Positions 47,250 to 61,000 of a stretch of DNA of 64,000 bases are shown here, piece after piece. The stretch comes from Prunella strophiata (taxonomy: Eukaryota; Chordata; Aves; Passeriformes; Prunellidae): contig JAZBQD010000001.1 of the NCBI GenBank assembly GCA_036583965.1, forward strand, positions 28,058,597 through 28,122,596, read 5' to 3'. The stretch's first letter is position 1; every line of letters starts with the position of its first letter. The position numbers and the translations under genes were made by a program. The notes beneath the pieces are model-generated. The model did no database searches and was not told where the DNA came from. It was given only the letters and a program-made list of their open reading frames with translations.

Positions 47250-50200
47250 GGGATAATCTTCACCATCAGACAGAAAGGGGGAGAGATTGTTCTGTACATC
47301 ATCCAAAAATTATTGATTAATTCTGTTGCTTCCTTTAAAAAGCAAAGATTTAGAAAAGCTAAGTTCTGCAGTCTTCAACATTTGAACATTTCCATTGCAT
47401 GTGTTTAGAATAAATTACTGACAGTCCACTACAACAACTATTAACTGTGGCAGATTGCACTTCTAGAGACAGTAAATTTTGGTTTTAGCTGAAGTATAGT
47501 AGGAATAACAGTTTGCACTTCTTTGGTCCATTCCACCTTTATACTTTCCTTCAAAGCACTTCAAATATCAGATATCAAATATCAAGTATTAATTGGACAT
47601 ACAGCCACATTTTAAGAATGATTAAACTAAGATTCTGCCTCAAGGGGATGGGAAAAGTCTGTGGCATAGCAAACCATAGACCATGGTAAACTAGAAGTGA
47701 TTAGCTATTCTGAACACCTAAGCACTTGCTCAGCCTTTTATAAGCTCAAGAAGACAGATAAAGTTCCCCAAACAATGTCATATTTAAAAATTTATGGATC
47801 TGTTTAAATACAACTACAGTGTATGTGTAGAGACACTTGCTTAAAAACCAGCCACAAAATTTAGCTGGCTGAAGTATCTTTTTTTGAATTCACATCTCAT
47901 CTCCTCAGCCAAAGCAATGACTTAGCTCCTGCATTAAATTTACTTTCCACTTCACACAGCTATAATACCAGCTCAAAAAATGGCCTTCTTCCAAACTCTT
48001 AACTAACACCATGTCAAAAACTGTTCAATAGAATTGCTCTCTCCTGACACCCAGCAGCACTTTAGACTCCAGTTACACATTTTCACTTCACTGTCCATTC
48101 CTACCTGAGGGAGATTCTACAGTCCTGAGATACAATTATACAGCAGATAGAACAGGTAAATTAAATTAAGTTCTGTTTTTGCTTATTTTGTATCGAAAAA
48201 ATACAGAGGGGAAGGGTCTGCTCTTGTTACATACAATTTCTTTTCACCTCTACAATACATCCTGTTTCTATCAGGCACCTTTCATCCATATCTGGTTGTT
48301 TTGGTAAAACAAACAAGCCATAGATAAACTCTGTTCAGCTGTTTAAGCTCAATCTACTCTTTTTAACACACATGCTACAAATCCAAGATGAGATAGGTGT
48401 TGCTAGGAAGACTAATTTCTGAGAGTTTTCTCATTCCCTCCTGTATTAGCCTCCCAAGTCTCTGTAAAGGGTCAGAAAGATCAGCTTCAACATTTTGAAA
48501 ATTCTAGCAGCAAATACTCTTTGCCAACAAATAGTAAAGGAGCCACCAGAGCAAATTTCCTTTTTTTATATCATTGCAAGCTCTATCACCTTGCTAGGAT
48601 AAGCAGATGCTTATTTCACCTGCCTTTAGAGCTGACTGAGCTCTTTATATGTTTTATGTGTCTCTGGTAGGTAGCACCTTGGAGAGCCTGCACGAGCCAA
48701 TCACACTCTGTGCTCATTTCCATTGGGATTTCTCTCCCAATATATTCTAATTATGCCTAAAACATTTATAGAACAGCTTCCATTTTAAAAAAGAGCCCAC
48801 AAGCCTAATATACCAGAGAGCAGATTCACTTCACCTACACCAGGCACACAGAGCAGTTTGACAGCTTTCAATTCTACCACAATGTGCATTTTGAGGATTT
48901 CTGTGAACAAAGAAAAAATATGCACACCTAACACTTCAGAGAGAATTTAGATAGATATATATTAGGCTATAACTGTGTAATATGGGGTGATATTCTGACT
49001 ATAAGGACTAAAAACTACCAAGGGTGTAAAAACTGTCACATGGATGTTAAATGTCTGTCAGCTTAAACAGTATTGATTTTACATCTTATTAACAGTAGAT
49101 TTCACAGAGTAGCATTTTTCTCCAGTTTTTCCTATAAGGTTTGGGGTTATTTTATTTTCTTTTTTTAAAGAAATTGGAACTTCTCATTTAATTGAAAAAG
49201 GCTGAAGTTTGTCCAGTTAAGAATGAACATTTAGATTTATAATGAAAAGAGCTCCACAATAATTAGTAGGCCAGGGTACATAAGTGGGACAGGCAAGTCT
49301 CTATTTCAAAACTCTAAAAACCATCTCTTGAAACCACATTACCTGTTCTCAGGAAAGTCCCCTCCCTAATATGACAACTGAGAGAGGTTTGCTGCCAGTG
49401 CCTCTGTGCTGCATGGCTCAGGTCTAACTGGGGTGTGCACTAGAGGCAGCACTTTCCCTGGGCTTCCTAGGAATTCCAGGTGGCACACAGGCTGGTTTGG
49501 AAGAGAGCTGGGCAAAGTTTGGAGTGATGTGGCTCAAGGTTTTCACCTCTATTTACTTTATACATATTGGAATTGCAAGGCTGAAGTCTGAAATAAAAGC
49601 TCACAAGGGCAGGGGAACCAGACCTATTCAACATAAGCAATAAAAAGGGTTTTCTGCAGCTGCTTTTTCTTCCATACATGACTGGTTACAGGCAATCTCA
49701 AGCCAGAGTTGCAAGCAAGACCTAAATATTCAAGCTTTCAAAGTTCAAGCAGAATTTCATACATTGAGTAACTCAGAGACCTTGGCAGTAGAACATCAAA
49801 ACTAAACCACAGGAGTTCTAAAAGTGTGGCTTGACAAAAAGTTATTCTTTAGCTGTACCATGCTCTTTCCACATTTCCATTACCACATAGTGTAATGCTA
49901 TGCAGAGACACCCAAACCTAACCTAAGTGTGCCAGCTATTAAATTAACTGAAGTGCCTTAATTACTTGCCCATCCAAGTTCATGAATTCTTCTGAGAAGC
50001 ATCTTCTCAGAAGAAGAAATGGTAAATATAGGCATCTCTGCATGACACTAAATTATGTCCCAAAGATTTAGAGCAGTAAGCAGCTTTGGCAGATTCCTGA
50101 TTTTAAGAAAAATGAAGAAAAAAAATAAACCCTTTGACTTTTGTTACTAGCTGCCTGCCCAGTCAGATCACACTCTATATGAGAAGTCAGTTAGTACTGG

Positions 50201-51720
50201 CTTTTTTATTTATTTGAGAAATGCTGTTATGGTAATTAAGTAAAAGTGCACATGTGGTGTGTTCCAGGAGTTTTTATTGTGCTTGAGAAAGAAGCCAGAC
50301 TAATACAGCCATGGAAATTGAACCACTCCATTAAAGCAGAGACAAGTATAGCACAGATAGTAGAAGTGCAAGCTGCCTGCACAGCCCTGACAGCCAAATT
50401 GCATCAATCACAGCCACGAGGGGGTGGATTTAAGCACAGCACTGCACCTCTCCAGCCATACAAAACTTGGCCTCACTGAGTGCTCATCAGGGAGTGCCAG
50501 CTGCATGGTGAGGGCAGCTGCCCACCAGCCATCAGGTAGAGCCATCAGTTTGCTGAACACAAAGAGCCAAGCAGATGACAGATAGTAACAAATTTTTGTC
50601 ATAATAACCAGAGGAAAAAAAAAAGATTCTCCATGCCATTACTAATCTTGTGAGTCCCTTTGTTTCACTATTGTAGCAGACACACTTAAGAGAGATGCTG
50701 GCCCCCAGTTTCATAGTTTGTTGATGACATGTGGAAAGCAGAACTTTATTCAACCATGTACAGCCCTAACCTTTGCTGCTTTAGTTTTCTGCTGAGAACC
50801 TTTAAAAGCCATTACCCCAGTTCAATACTGCTACTGCCCAATTTTTGTTGTTCTCATTTCTGTGCCAAGTAAAAGGAATCACCATCAATGTTGCCTGTCT
50901 TCCTGCTATCTCAACACGCACAGAATGCAAGACCTTTTGCAGAGAACAGCAATAAAATGACAACAGAAAGAAATTAGAAATACAAGATTCCTTGCCATTC
51001 TAGCTTGTTTTTCATGCAACAGATATTCCTGATTTTTGTAAACAGTGATATTAGGGCTCTTCCTGGGACTCATGAAATAGTGCAGTCATTTTGGTGGATT
51101 CAGAAGTAGAAATTGAAAGAAGACACTACACCACCCCACCAGTCTCAATCTCTATCACACAGGCAAAATCCTGCTGACAGTTGCACCCTGAAACACATTC
51201 TGATGCTCACCAGCAAGAAGCAGCCTGGGTAGGGGGGCTGCAGGGGCTTGGTGGGGAAGGGCACAGGAACAACATGGAACAGCTGCTGTGTTTGCATCAC
51301 TCTCTCAAGACCTGAATTCAGATCCCACCCTCATGACCTTGGGCAAAATATGCCCAGGCTGGGCCTGACATGCACTGAAATTCTGCTCTTTAAGCTAAAA
51401 TCAGTCACTGCTGTGTAAGTATCAACGTGGCCAGATTGAGCCACTGGTCAGAAAGGAAGACAGTGCAGATAGAAGGGTAGTCTAGAAATTACTGCAAGAC
51501 CTTTGTTCAGGCTGCAATGTTTTGGGAGTTTTGTAATGTGTACAAAGTGCCAGAAACTCCAGAGGAGTTTATAAAGAGTAAGCATGAGGCACGAAAGCTG
51601 ATAGTTTTAATTTAAGTCTCCTGCTTACTAAAATTAACAAACAGTAGAGAAGTCATCACTCAGCTCAGGAGACAGGTGTAACAGCTGTACCCTAGGGTAC
51701 AGAAAAGCCCTGGTTGCTGG
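47250..51720 (+). other. Intronic DNA, no clear gene
   Basis: No repeat family is recognised. A small heptad-like ATATCA repeat lies at 47561-47587, and the perfect hairpin at 49987-50015 is described separately. A GC-richer patch at about 51170-51370 carries no obvious exon. Confidence 0.5.
49987..50015. repeat. Perfect inverted repeat, 13-bp arms, 3-nt loop
   Basis: The left arm at 49987-49999 and right arm at 50003-50015 are exactly reverse complementary, with CAT between. All 13 pairs match and six are G-C. As RNA it would make a short stable hairpin; as DNA it could extrude. It is not part of a recognisable transposon. The stem does not extend outward. Confidence 0.85.
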
Positions 51721-51721
51721 G

Positions 51722-51759
51722 TTTTGGTTGGTTTTTTTTTTGTTTTTTTTTTTTTTTTT
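51722..51759. repeat. T-rich tract (T10-G-T17)
   Basis: Two long T runs separated by a single G, preceded by TTTTGGTTGG. It lies about 110 bp left of a CR1 copy. A further 13-base A run lies at 51856-51868. Confidence 0.85.
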
Positions 51760-51869
51760 AATCTGGAGGAGTATTAAGGGAAAGAATAATCCTTGAGAAG
51801 GTTATCAAGAAGGTGAAGCCAGGCTCTATACTGTGAGACAATAGATATCATTTGGAAAAAAAAAAAAAT

Positions 51870-52097
51870 AGTTTCAGACTGGGTATAAAGAACATTTTTT
51901 GTCATGAAGGTAGCCAAGCAATGGAATAGGCTGCCCAGAGAGGTTTTGCCATTGCTCTCCTTCCAAATTTTCAAGACCAGAACAATAAAGCTCTGAACAA
52001 CCTGGTTTGTTCTCACCACTGAGCCTGAGTTGTGCTGGAGTTTGAACTAGAGACCTTGTGAGGTTCCTTCCAATGTGATTTATCCTATGATCTGCCA
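51870..52097 (+). mobile_element. CR1 LINE 3' fragment, sense orientation
   Basis: The GAATAGGCTGCCCAGAGAGGTTTTGCCATT block, then TTCCAAATTTTCAAGACCAGAACA and the AGACCTTGTGAGGTTCCTTCCAATGTGATTTATCCTATGATCTG end, follow the CR1 3' end in forward order. About 230 bp remain, considerably diverged. The A-rich stretch at 51856-51868 just precedes it. Confidence 0.85.
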
Positions 52098-52099
52098 AA

Positions 52100-55000
52100 A
52101 ATAACCCAGAGATAATTATAGAAAAGCAATCTATGCATAGAAAAGATCAATGAATAATTCAGCCAAAAGGGAGAAGGCATGTATAAAACAGAGAGGAAAG
52201 CCTTGCACAGAACTTTCAGATACATATGGAGACATATTAACTTTGCTTTTGCAGAGTATAAAAGTTTCTGTTTGGAGAAGATATGCTACCATACTTGTGA
52301 AGAAAACAAAATTAAAGTACTTTCTCATCAAAATTGTCCCACTACAATAACCTCCTTACAAAGTAGAGTGTTTATGATGAATATTATTTTTACCAAGATC
52401 ATTTATACTTCTTTCACAAGAGAGCAGCATTTACTTATATTATTTCAGGGAAAATTTACTAAACCAAATGGACAGCAGAAGTCTTCACCCTATGTCAGCA
52501 AGGAATAAAATCTAGGAAAACTCTTCTCCTTTCCATTCCTTAAAAGTTTAGTAGCTATTCTCCCATCCTTACAATATTCACCAGCTTTTTTCTCCTTTAA
52601 TCTCTGTCAGTCAGTGGGTAAAAGGCAAATTGCACATTGTTGTCCTGTGATTCATCCTGAATGCAAAACTACCCTTTTAGTATGACATGTGGTGTTCATC
52701 ACCATTTTCCTGTCACTTGATGTCAGAGTTGGCAATTTTCTAGCATCTTCACTGGGTGGCCATGTGTACATCATTTCCCATTTCTTTGCTGCATCCAAGT
52801 TTGGGTAGCAACTGCAATTAGACCCATCTATTTCAAGAGGGTTTTTTTTTCTTTTTTACATATTCAGAACCTGCCTCATGTTTAGACAGTGTTAGATTAA
52901 ACTACTCTCAATCCCAGTGGATATAAATCAACACATCTTTTAATACACGGGGTTTTTGTTTGTTTTTCTTCATCCATGCCAGTGTACTCCTCCAAGCTAT
53001 TTATTTGGATGAGGGGAAGGCCAAGTACATTTCTCCACCCCTGCCAGTAAGCTGATTGTTCTTTGGCTCAAGCTGCTCAATATATTCCAGCCTAGAGAAG
53101 GGAAGTTACTTGTCCTCAAGAGCTTGGCAGTGTTCTGATATGTTAAACAGATGCTTGTGTTTTATACACAATTCATAACTACTTATCACTGCTGGACTTA
53201 AAGATCTTATACATTAGTTCTTCTTGACTCCCAGAGGTCAAGATGTGCATTAAAACCCCTCATTTGTTTCTCTTCTGTGTTTGTGTTTTGTGTTAATTCC
53301 ATTGGAAAACTTTGTTTTGCAGCATTAGGATTTGCATGTGATTCTTGGAGCAGGTCCTTCTGAGTGCCCAAGGTTTCTCAGACAATGCCACTGCCAAACT
53401 CCTTGTGTCACTTCTCACCAGGAAGCAAGCTCAAGGAGAGCTGTGAAAACTGCAAACAAGTAGCAGCAATATATAACGAGTTTGTAAAGGAAATGCTCAG
53501 TCTCACAAAAGTGTTTAGTTCTTGGACAACTGTCTATGAATGAACAGTTCAACATTGCCTTTTGTAATTCTGCAGCTAATACATATCAGTCTCCCTGTAG
53601 CACCAAGGGTAAATGGAAAATCTGTTTTGAGTTCATAAATACTTTCTTAAAATGAACCCTAACTTCTAGAAGTGTGTGAAGTTAGGAATTACCTTTTTGC
53701 CATCCATTCACTCATTCCCCAATAACACAACTTCTCAACCAACTCACTGCACCCTCCACACCCACACCATGCATTTTAATCAATTTACATACCATTCACT
53801 CAAATGAATAATAGGTAAAAGAGCTACCCCATACTAAAACATTTCAACCTAAAAAGTGATAAATTTACACAACACAGAACAATATGAACATGGAAAAGAT
53901 TTGCATAAACACTAATGCACAGCTACTGTAGTAAAGTATCCAGCATAACACACAATAGTAAGGATGTTTTCATTATCAGGGTTAGGTCACAATCCCAATT
54001 GTTACAAAGTTACCTCATATAGAGAAACTAACCTGGGAAATTTAGATTGTGAGTATTGTTGATAATCAAGGAGCAGAGGAAAAAGATAATATGAAGGAGA
54101 CTGAGGAGAAAAAGGAAGGCACTAATAAAAGATGGTATAGCACAGCCAGAAGAAACAGAACATAAGCATTATTTGAATAGCATAAAAAATATAGACTTGG
54201 TAGTAAAAATTCCACTGATTTCTAACAAAATAGCTCTAATTAAAAATAAATATGATTCTGTAGAAAAAAAAATTTAAACTTAGTGATAATCTATACAGTA
54301 TTATCCCTAGCAATAAAAATTGTGATTTTAATAAGAACCAAAATGAAAGAGTAGTCTCAGACAAAAGTGGATTTTTTCCATGCTTTCACTTGGCACATTT
54401 GTTACCCCCTCCGTCCTGGCCTTAGTGAACAAGTAGAAAAAAATACTTGTAAACAGAGTTGCAAAAACCCTGTTACTGCTACATAAACAATTTGGGTTTG
54501 AGGTCCCATCCACCATTTTTCTTGTTCAGCTACGTGCCACATAACAGCCTGTCATGTTCCTCTTGCTACATTCAATCCAGAAGCCTTAACATCCATGCAC
54601 ACAAAATCTTCTAACACAAAATTTCCTAAGTGTTGATTTATTGAAGATGTATTAGCCTTGTGACTAATACTGGTTTTTTTTAATATGTAACTCTGCTATC
54701 CAATAGACCTTTTGAAAAGCCACTGCCAGCTTTTCATTACTGCTACTTTAATGTCTTTCCATAGAAGCATGATCTCCTATTTTATAGCTGTCCAATGAGT
54801 TAGGAAAATAAGTAAAAATCATTGTTGATCTCCACATTTCAGTGTAGGCAGTTCGATCCAACAAGATACACTGGACAAGGAATACATTCATTATATTTTT
54901 AGGGGGTTTCATTCATATGACACCTCTTTTGAAATTTATCTGTATACTGTTAATTGTACTTTGAAAAAAACATGTTGAAATCATACATTTACAGAGAAGT

Positions 55001-58000
55001 AGGAAACTTAATATTAAATCCAAAACCAAAGGGCCTACATCAGGTTTTGTATGCCAATGGCTTCAAATCTTCATATTTGCTGTTCCAAAAGTATTATTTA
55101 TGATGTCAGAAAAGGCTGTGTGCATCCAGGACTCTAAAACTTGCATTAGCACTTGAAATTAGTCACAATTAAATTCAGCAAAGTGAATCATGCAATTCAT
55201 GCTATTCCAAAAATCTAAGCTTGTTATATAGGATTTATACTTTTATTTTGTTCTCTAATTTACCTGCCTCTGCCTGCAACTAATCCACACCTCACTTTCA
55301 ACACAGCCAGGGAAAATTGCCTCAGCACTAAGAAGCAGAAAACCAATGCTTATATTCAAGGAAATTGAAATTTGGAAAGATAATGAATCAGGGGTATCCT
55401 GGTTATCAAAATCCCTGAATAATTTCACAAGTGTAGGTCACAACTAGATCAGGCAGTGTCAGGTTGGACTGCAGTTTGGTTACCTCTGGCTTTCCCCTTT
55501 GGCAGTTTTGTCTAAATTGGATACTTCCCCTGGTGAAGCCACACTTGTCTTTTTAAGCTGTCCTTAAAAAGGTGGTGCCTCTCTGCTGCCAATTGCTGCC
55601 TGACCTATGTCAAGCCTTGTAATTCCCCACCAATGCTTACATCACCTGGTACTCCACCAGAAACAGCAATTTTGGGAATGCTGACCCATGAAGAACAGCA
55701 TATGGCTGCAGATGTTCCTGAGTGCCACAATCTCTAACCCACCTTGCAGTGGGCCAGGTGCCATGGTAATTAAAAGCTGGATACCAGCCAGAGGCTACTG
55801 TGCAGCATACTTCCAAAATTCTTCAATATGTAGAGATACAATAATTTTATCAATAATTAACTTCAGGAAAAAAGATTTAATGAGTAACATCAACAGACAC
55901 AAATATAATCTAGGAATTGCATTTACAGAGAGAACCTATGGCTCATCCCCTACACACACATTGTTGGTCTCATGTTTAGATATTCTCTAACCAACTATAG
56001 TGAAGTGAACAGTCATGGAGGTGCATTTAGTTTTCACTTATCTTTTACTCATTGAATTCCATCTTTTTTGCCAATAAGAGAGCTTAAAAATAATTTTCAC
56101 CATCAGTATGTAACATTTATGCTTCATTGCACAAACATTTGTGCTAAACAAACCTTAAAAGGAGATGTCCTTTACCAAAGAAATCTCATTAAAAAATTTA
56201 AATGCATATTCAGAGGAAAACCTTCCCTAGTATCTCTCCCTTAGCTCAGGGAGCACAGAAAATACATTATCCACAGCTTTCAGTCAAACATTTTTATGAC
56301 CATCAAATTAAATGAAAAATATTGTCAAGTGGAAGATCCTGTACAGCAGTTCACAGACATGACAAAAGTGCAATACACTAGACTATCTTTTTTTCTTACA
56401 AAAGTCAAGACATATCTTTGCATGTTTTAGAGAAAATATCCTTATGATTATCAGTTAATCTCCTTGAAAACTAAAATTACTGACTGTTTCTTCATTACAG
56501 AACTTTTTTATCTTCAACACCCTCAACAGATATCATCAAAAAAGATGTGCTTAAAAACAGACAATATTTTTTTCTCTCTGAAGACAGGAAACCTACAGCA
56601 AATCTACAGAATATATTTGCATTTAACATCATTAGCTAACTGTGCCCATCCTTCATCACACATCAACATTAGAGCCAGGCTTTTGGTACACTCTAGGTTA
56701 TGTGCTTGGACACAGCCACAGCAAAACAAACATGACCATGATTGTTGGACTAGTTTTGATTTTACTGCTTATTTCACCTCTATTCATTGCATAAACATTT
56801 GTAGCAAGAGGAACCTCCATGAGAAATTGTCACCTAGATTATCTCAGTAAGTAATCCCACTTTGATCTCTTTTACTGATTTCTGTAGAAATAAAAAGTGA
56901 CTCTTCAAAACTAAAAGTTATTTGTTTAAGGAAACATAAGAGGAAAAGGGTAAGGAAAGAAATGCATAGGACCTACAGGCAAGTTTGTTTTGCAAGTTTT
57001 GGGAGGCCACTTGTTCTAAGCACCTACCATAATTGGGAACAGATGAAATGGCTGTCCATGAGCCTTTGTCTTAACCTGATTTAATCAGTGTGCATTCCTC
57101 TGAGCTCACAGGCACTGTTTCATTCTTTGCAAAGTTTCTTTGTCTGGTCTGGGAATTTGGAGCCTGTCCAATCTGATTAGTTCATCAATAAAGGTATAGA
57201 GGACAAAAGTTCTCTTCTACAAAGGAGTTTGCTTTTCATTCAGCAGCTTCATTTATGTTACTATCCTGGACACCTTCATGCAGGTTTCCCTTAGGAATGA
57301 TTTACTGTTTTTACTTCTGAGTGTGAAAAAGAAATAAAATCAGGCATGCACCAGCAATATCAATTAGAAATAAACACAACATATCTCACTATGGCCATCA
57401 GCTACTCAGAAAAGATATGGGCAGGGATAAGTGAGTGTTGTACTGTCAGTTTTCTAGAGAAGGAAACATTCCATTGGCATCACCCACTGGCCTTCTGGCC
57501 CTATGCAGCCAACACCCTGCCACTGCCATTCCTCTGTGACCCAGGGCACAGGCATAAGCACAAAGTGCAGTTGTGGTATGAGCTGCTCAGACACTGTGGG
57601 AGCAGAAACCAGGTAATTGTCCTAGGTAGAGACATTTGCCTGGACAGAAAATAATATCTTCCCTAATACACAGTAGCATCTATTCAAGGGACTATTAAAT
57701 AAATATAATTAATATCCCTTTGGACTAAAAGACAGATTTAACAATTTAATAAGGGGCATAAGCCTGCCTGGAAGTCTGAGAGAGCATCAACTTTCCAAAG
57801 TTAACACTTGAAATTTGGCTATGCACAATTCACACTGCAATCTAAAACTGCAGTCATAAGAATAAAGAACAGCCTTTCAGCACTCTTTGGATCACAATTC
57901 ACATGTGCAGATGAGGTCATGCCAGCCCTATGGTTTGTGGCAAGAGCATGACAGTAACCAAGACAACAGCACAAATGCTTCCTGCAAATTCCTCTTGTCA

Positions 58001-61000
58001 GAGTGTAGAGAACATGGTGACCAGTGTATTCTTTGCTCCAGATAAAGCCCAGTCATCTATCTTAACACAAGTTCTCATTAAGGCTGAAGCTTGTCTCAGC
58101 TAATCAACATTAATTCCTGTTTTATCGTGCCCAGTTTTAGACAGCTGGTGCATAGTAAGGGGCTCAAACTGGGGAGCAGGGAATCCATAAGTTGTACCTC
58201 AACACTCAACAGATGCAAATCTAAAATTCCTGGTGGGAAATTGCACAGGGTAGAAATATTTCAATAAAAATAGGTCCTACAAATATACTGCCCTACCACT
58301 GATACTCTTCTGCTGCATTGCATTGTATTAACAGAGCACTTAAGCATACATCTTTATTCCTCTTTACTTCTCTTAGATCTAAATGCAGTTAAATCCTCCA
58401 AGTTTGTGGATTAGCATTGCATTTGAAATTTGATCCCTTCTTTAGGAAAAGATGAACAACTCTTTCATATTAACCATTCTTGAACTCTAGCAACTCCAGT
58501 ATAACCTGAATACATTTCTGAACTTTGAAATTAAATTTCTGTGCACCTCTGCTCTTATTGCTTTCTAGGCAGTTGAATGCTTATTTGTACAAAACCTTCT
58601 GAGTTATGTTCATCATTACTTTCAGGTTCATGGCTGCTTTAGTTTCCCTGACAGCAACAGAATGAGTTCATTCTTCACATTCATTTGTTTTCCCACTAAT
58701 AAATTTCTCAGGTCACATAAGTTCATTTCAAAGAGGTGTCTTCTTCTGCTAAGTGCCAACAACATGTCAGTCATCCAGATGTGTGATGGTCTTCAGCTTC
58801 CTAATTCTCCTTGGACTGTCTCAGGACACACCTTCCCTTGGCACTGACCCACAGGCACATTCCAAAGTTTACTGATACCATTTTTCTTCCCAGCATCCTT
58901 TAGATGAGCTGTGTATTCTAACCTGCAGTTCTTGGTACAAAAAATCACATTCAAGAAAAGATGCTTCTGTCTATTCTGGTAACAAGTTATTATCAAATGC
59001 AAACTAATTCTTCCCTTTTGAAGACAGAGGTACCATCTGGAGTCACAATAAAAATAATTTTAATTTTTTTTTCTAATAGTGCTGCTGGTATCACTTGCTT
59101 AATAAACTCTAAAGTCATAACAACTTTTTTTAAGCAGAAGGGCTGCAAAATCCACCCACCCAAAATTTGCCACAGGTATGTGCACTAAAAAGGCACCATG
59201 AATTTAGGACTCAGTTCTTACTAGGATTTCTGTATTGTATGAGTCACTGTGATGGTGCAGACAGAGTGAACAAAAAGCCAAACTTCTATTTGTTCTATAA
59301 AATCAGTTCCCTTTATATTGATTAAATTTTTCTATCAACAGCTTAATTATTTCATAGTACTAAAGTCTCACTGCTGAATTTACAAATGCTTTTCCTGACA
59401 ATCCACATTTTCTTGTGTGCTAGGCTACAGCTAAGCTACTTCAGTATTTTTTGGCCTACGTTTTTGAGAACTTTTCAAATTTCTCAAAAATACCTATGTT
59501 CTCACAGCAGGTTTTATGGAAAAAAAAATCTTACTAACATTGTATAATATGATGAAGAGAGAAATTTGAGGCTAAGAGACATAGGGCATCCTCTGGGGAG
59601 TCTTATTGTTGCCATTGAAACTGCAGAGATGTACTTTTCTGCTCTTTCATTTAAAGATCAAATAAACTTTTAAATAAAAAAAAAAGTTATGGGTATGGAG
59701 CATTGCAAGCTTGCCAGCTATTAGATAATTGTATCTTGGCACTTTCCACCCTAACTGGTGGATTTGGAGAGATGTTACTCAGTTATAAACAATCACAGAA
59801 GCTGATTGGATGTTAAAGTAGAAATTGAGTGGAGTTGTTCCTATTTATCCAAGAAAGCTGTTGCTCATTTTAATGTTGCAGTTTTCCCTCATACTCTTCT
59901 GCTGCATTGTGATTAAATAAGAAGGCCCAACAGGCAGCCAAAATGGGGGAAGTTATTGCTATGATATGACCTATTCTGGGAATTTAAAAATACTAAGACT
60001 TTCTTAGCATGCTCCCAGCTTTCATAAGAAAACAATCTACAGCTCCTTCTATAATGACAATTAGCAAATCAAATACTCATTAGTGGTGGGAAAGTGTTTA
60101 CCACAGGTCAAATCCATATCCTCTTTCATAGTCATTAAAAAAAAAATACTTAGAAAGAATTCAAAAACATTTTAACAAAGTATACTTTGTTGCTACTTGT
60201 AACTATTTCTCAAATTTATCAAAGAATCCTCGGTTTAAATGTGTGATTTTCAGTTTTTCCATAGATTTCATGCAGATTAAGAACCCACACATCTAATACA
60301 TATTCAAGACTGCAAAAACAGACAAATGTCAGAAATGATCTGAAGAAGTTTAACTTTTAGAAGTTAAATATATTGGGAATTCTCAAAGAAAACAAAATTT
60401 TCTAGTAGGCATGGAACATCAGACAGTCAACTGTTTCCTTCCTCTCTCTTTTCAACACACTCTTCCATAATGTATCCAAATTGTACCATTTCTAACTTAT
60501 ATCAGCTTAACTATCTTATGCTGTTGATAAAGTCTGCATGCACATTCTTTATTAGGCATCTTTCAAAAGTTCCAATGTTTTCAACCATTTAACTAAGCTA
60601 AATTAAATTAAAGTACATGGATAAAACAGCCTGCCTCCACTAATGTTTTTTAAGGATACTCAAGCTATTAACAAATTTGCAAAAATTTTTAACTAACAAG
60701 GGCATTAGTCATTAATAAAATCATTCTTTTCTTTCATTAAAGATGAAATCATTAGACACCTGTCAGACTGAATTTCCTTCTGTTTTGTTCCTTAAACTGG
60801 CTCTCTAGTTACTGCAGAAAGGTTCCACTAATAATTCTTAAAACTGTCAGCCTTATTGTAGGTTTCATAATGGAAAGTTCTAATTTTTAGATTCTGAAAT
60901 GTGAAGATGCACCAAATGCAAGATCTTTTCTATGCACAGGTTCAGAATGTGACTTATTAACACCTGTGTAAAAAGATGGAGTATATGGACAATTATAAAT

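Noticed and set aside
56502..56850. Possible exon after TTCTTCATTACAG, open in phase 1
   Set aside because: The frame is open but shows no domain and no convincing donor follows. The peptide looks like translated AT-rich intron.
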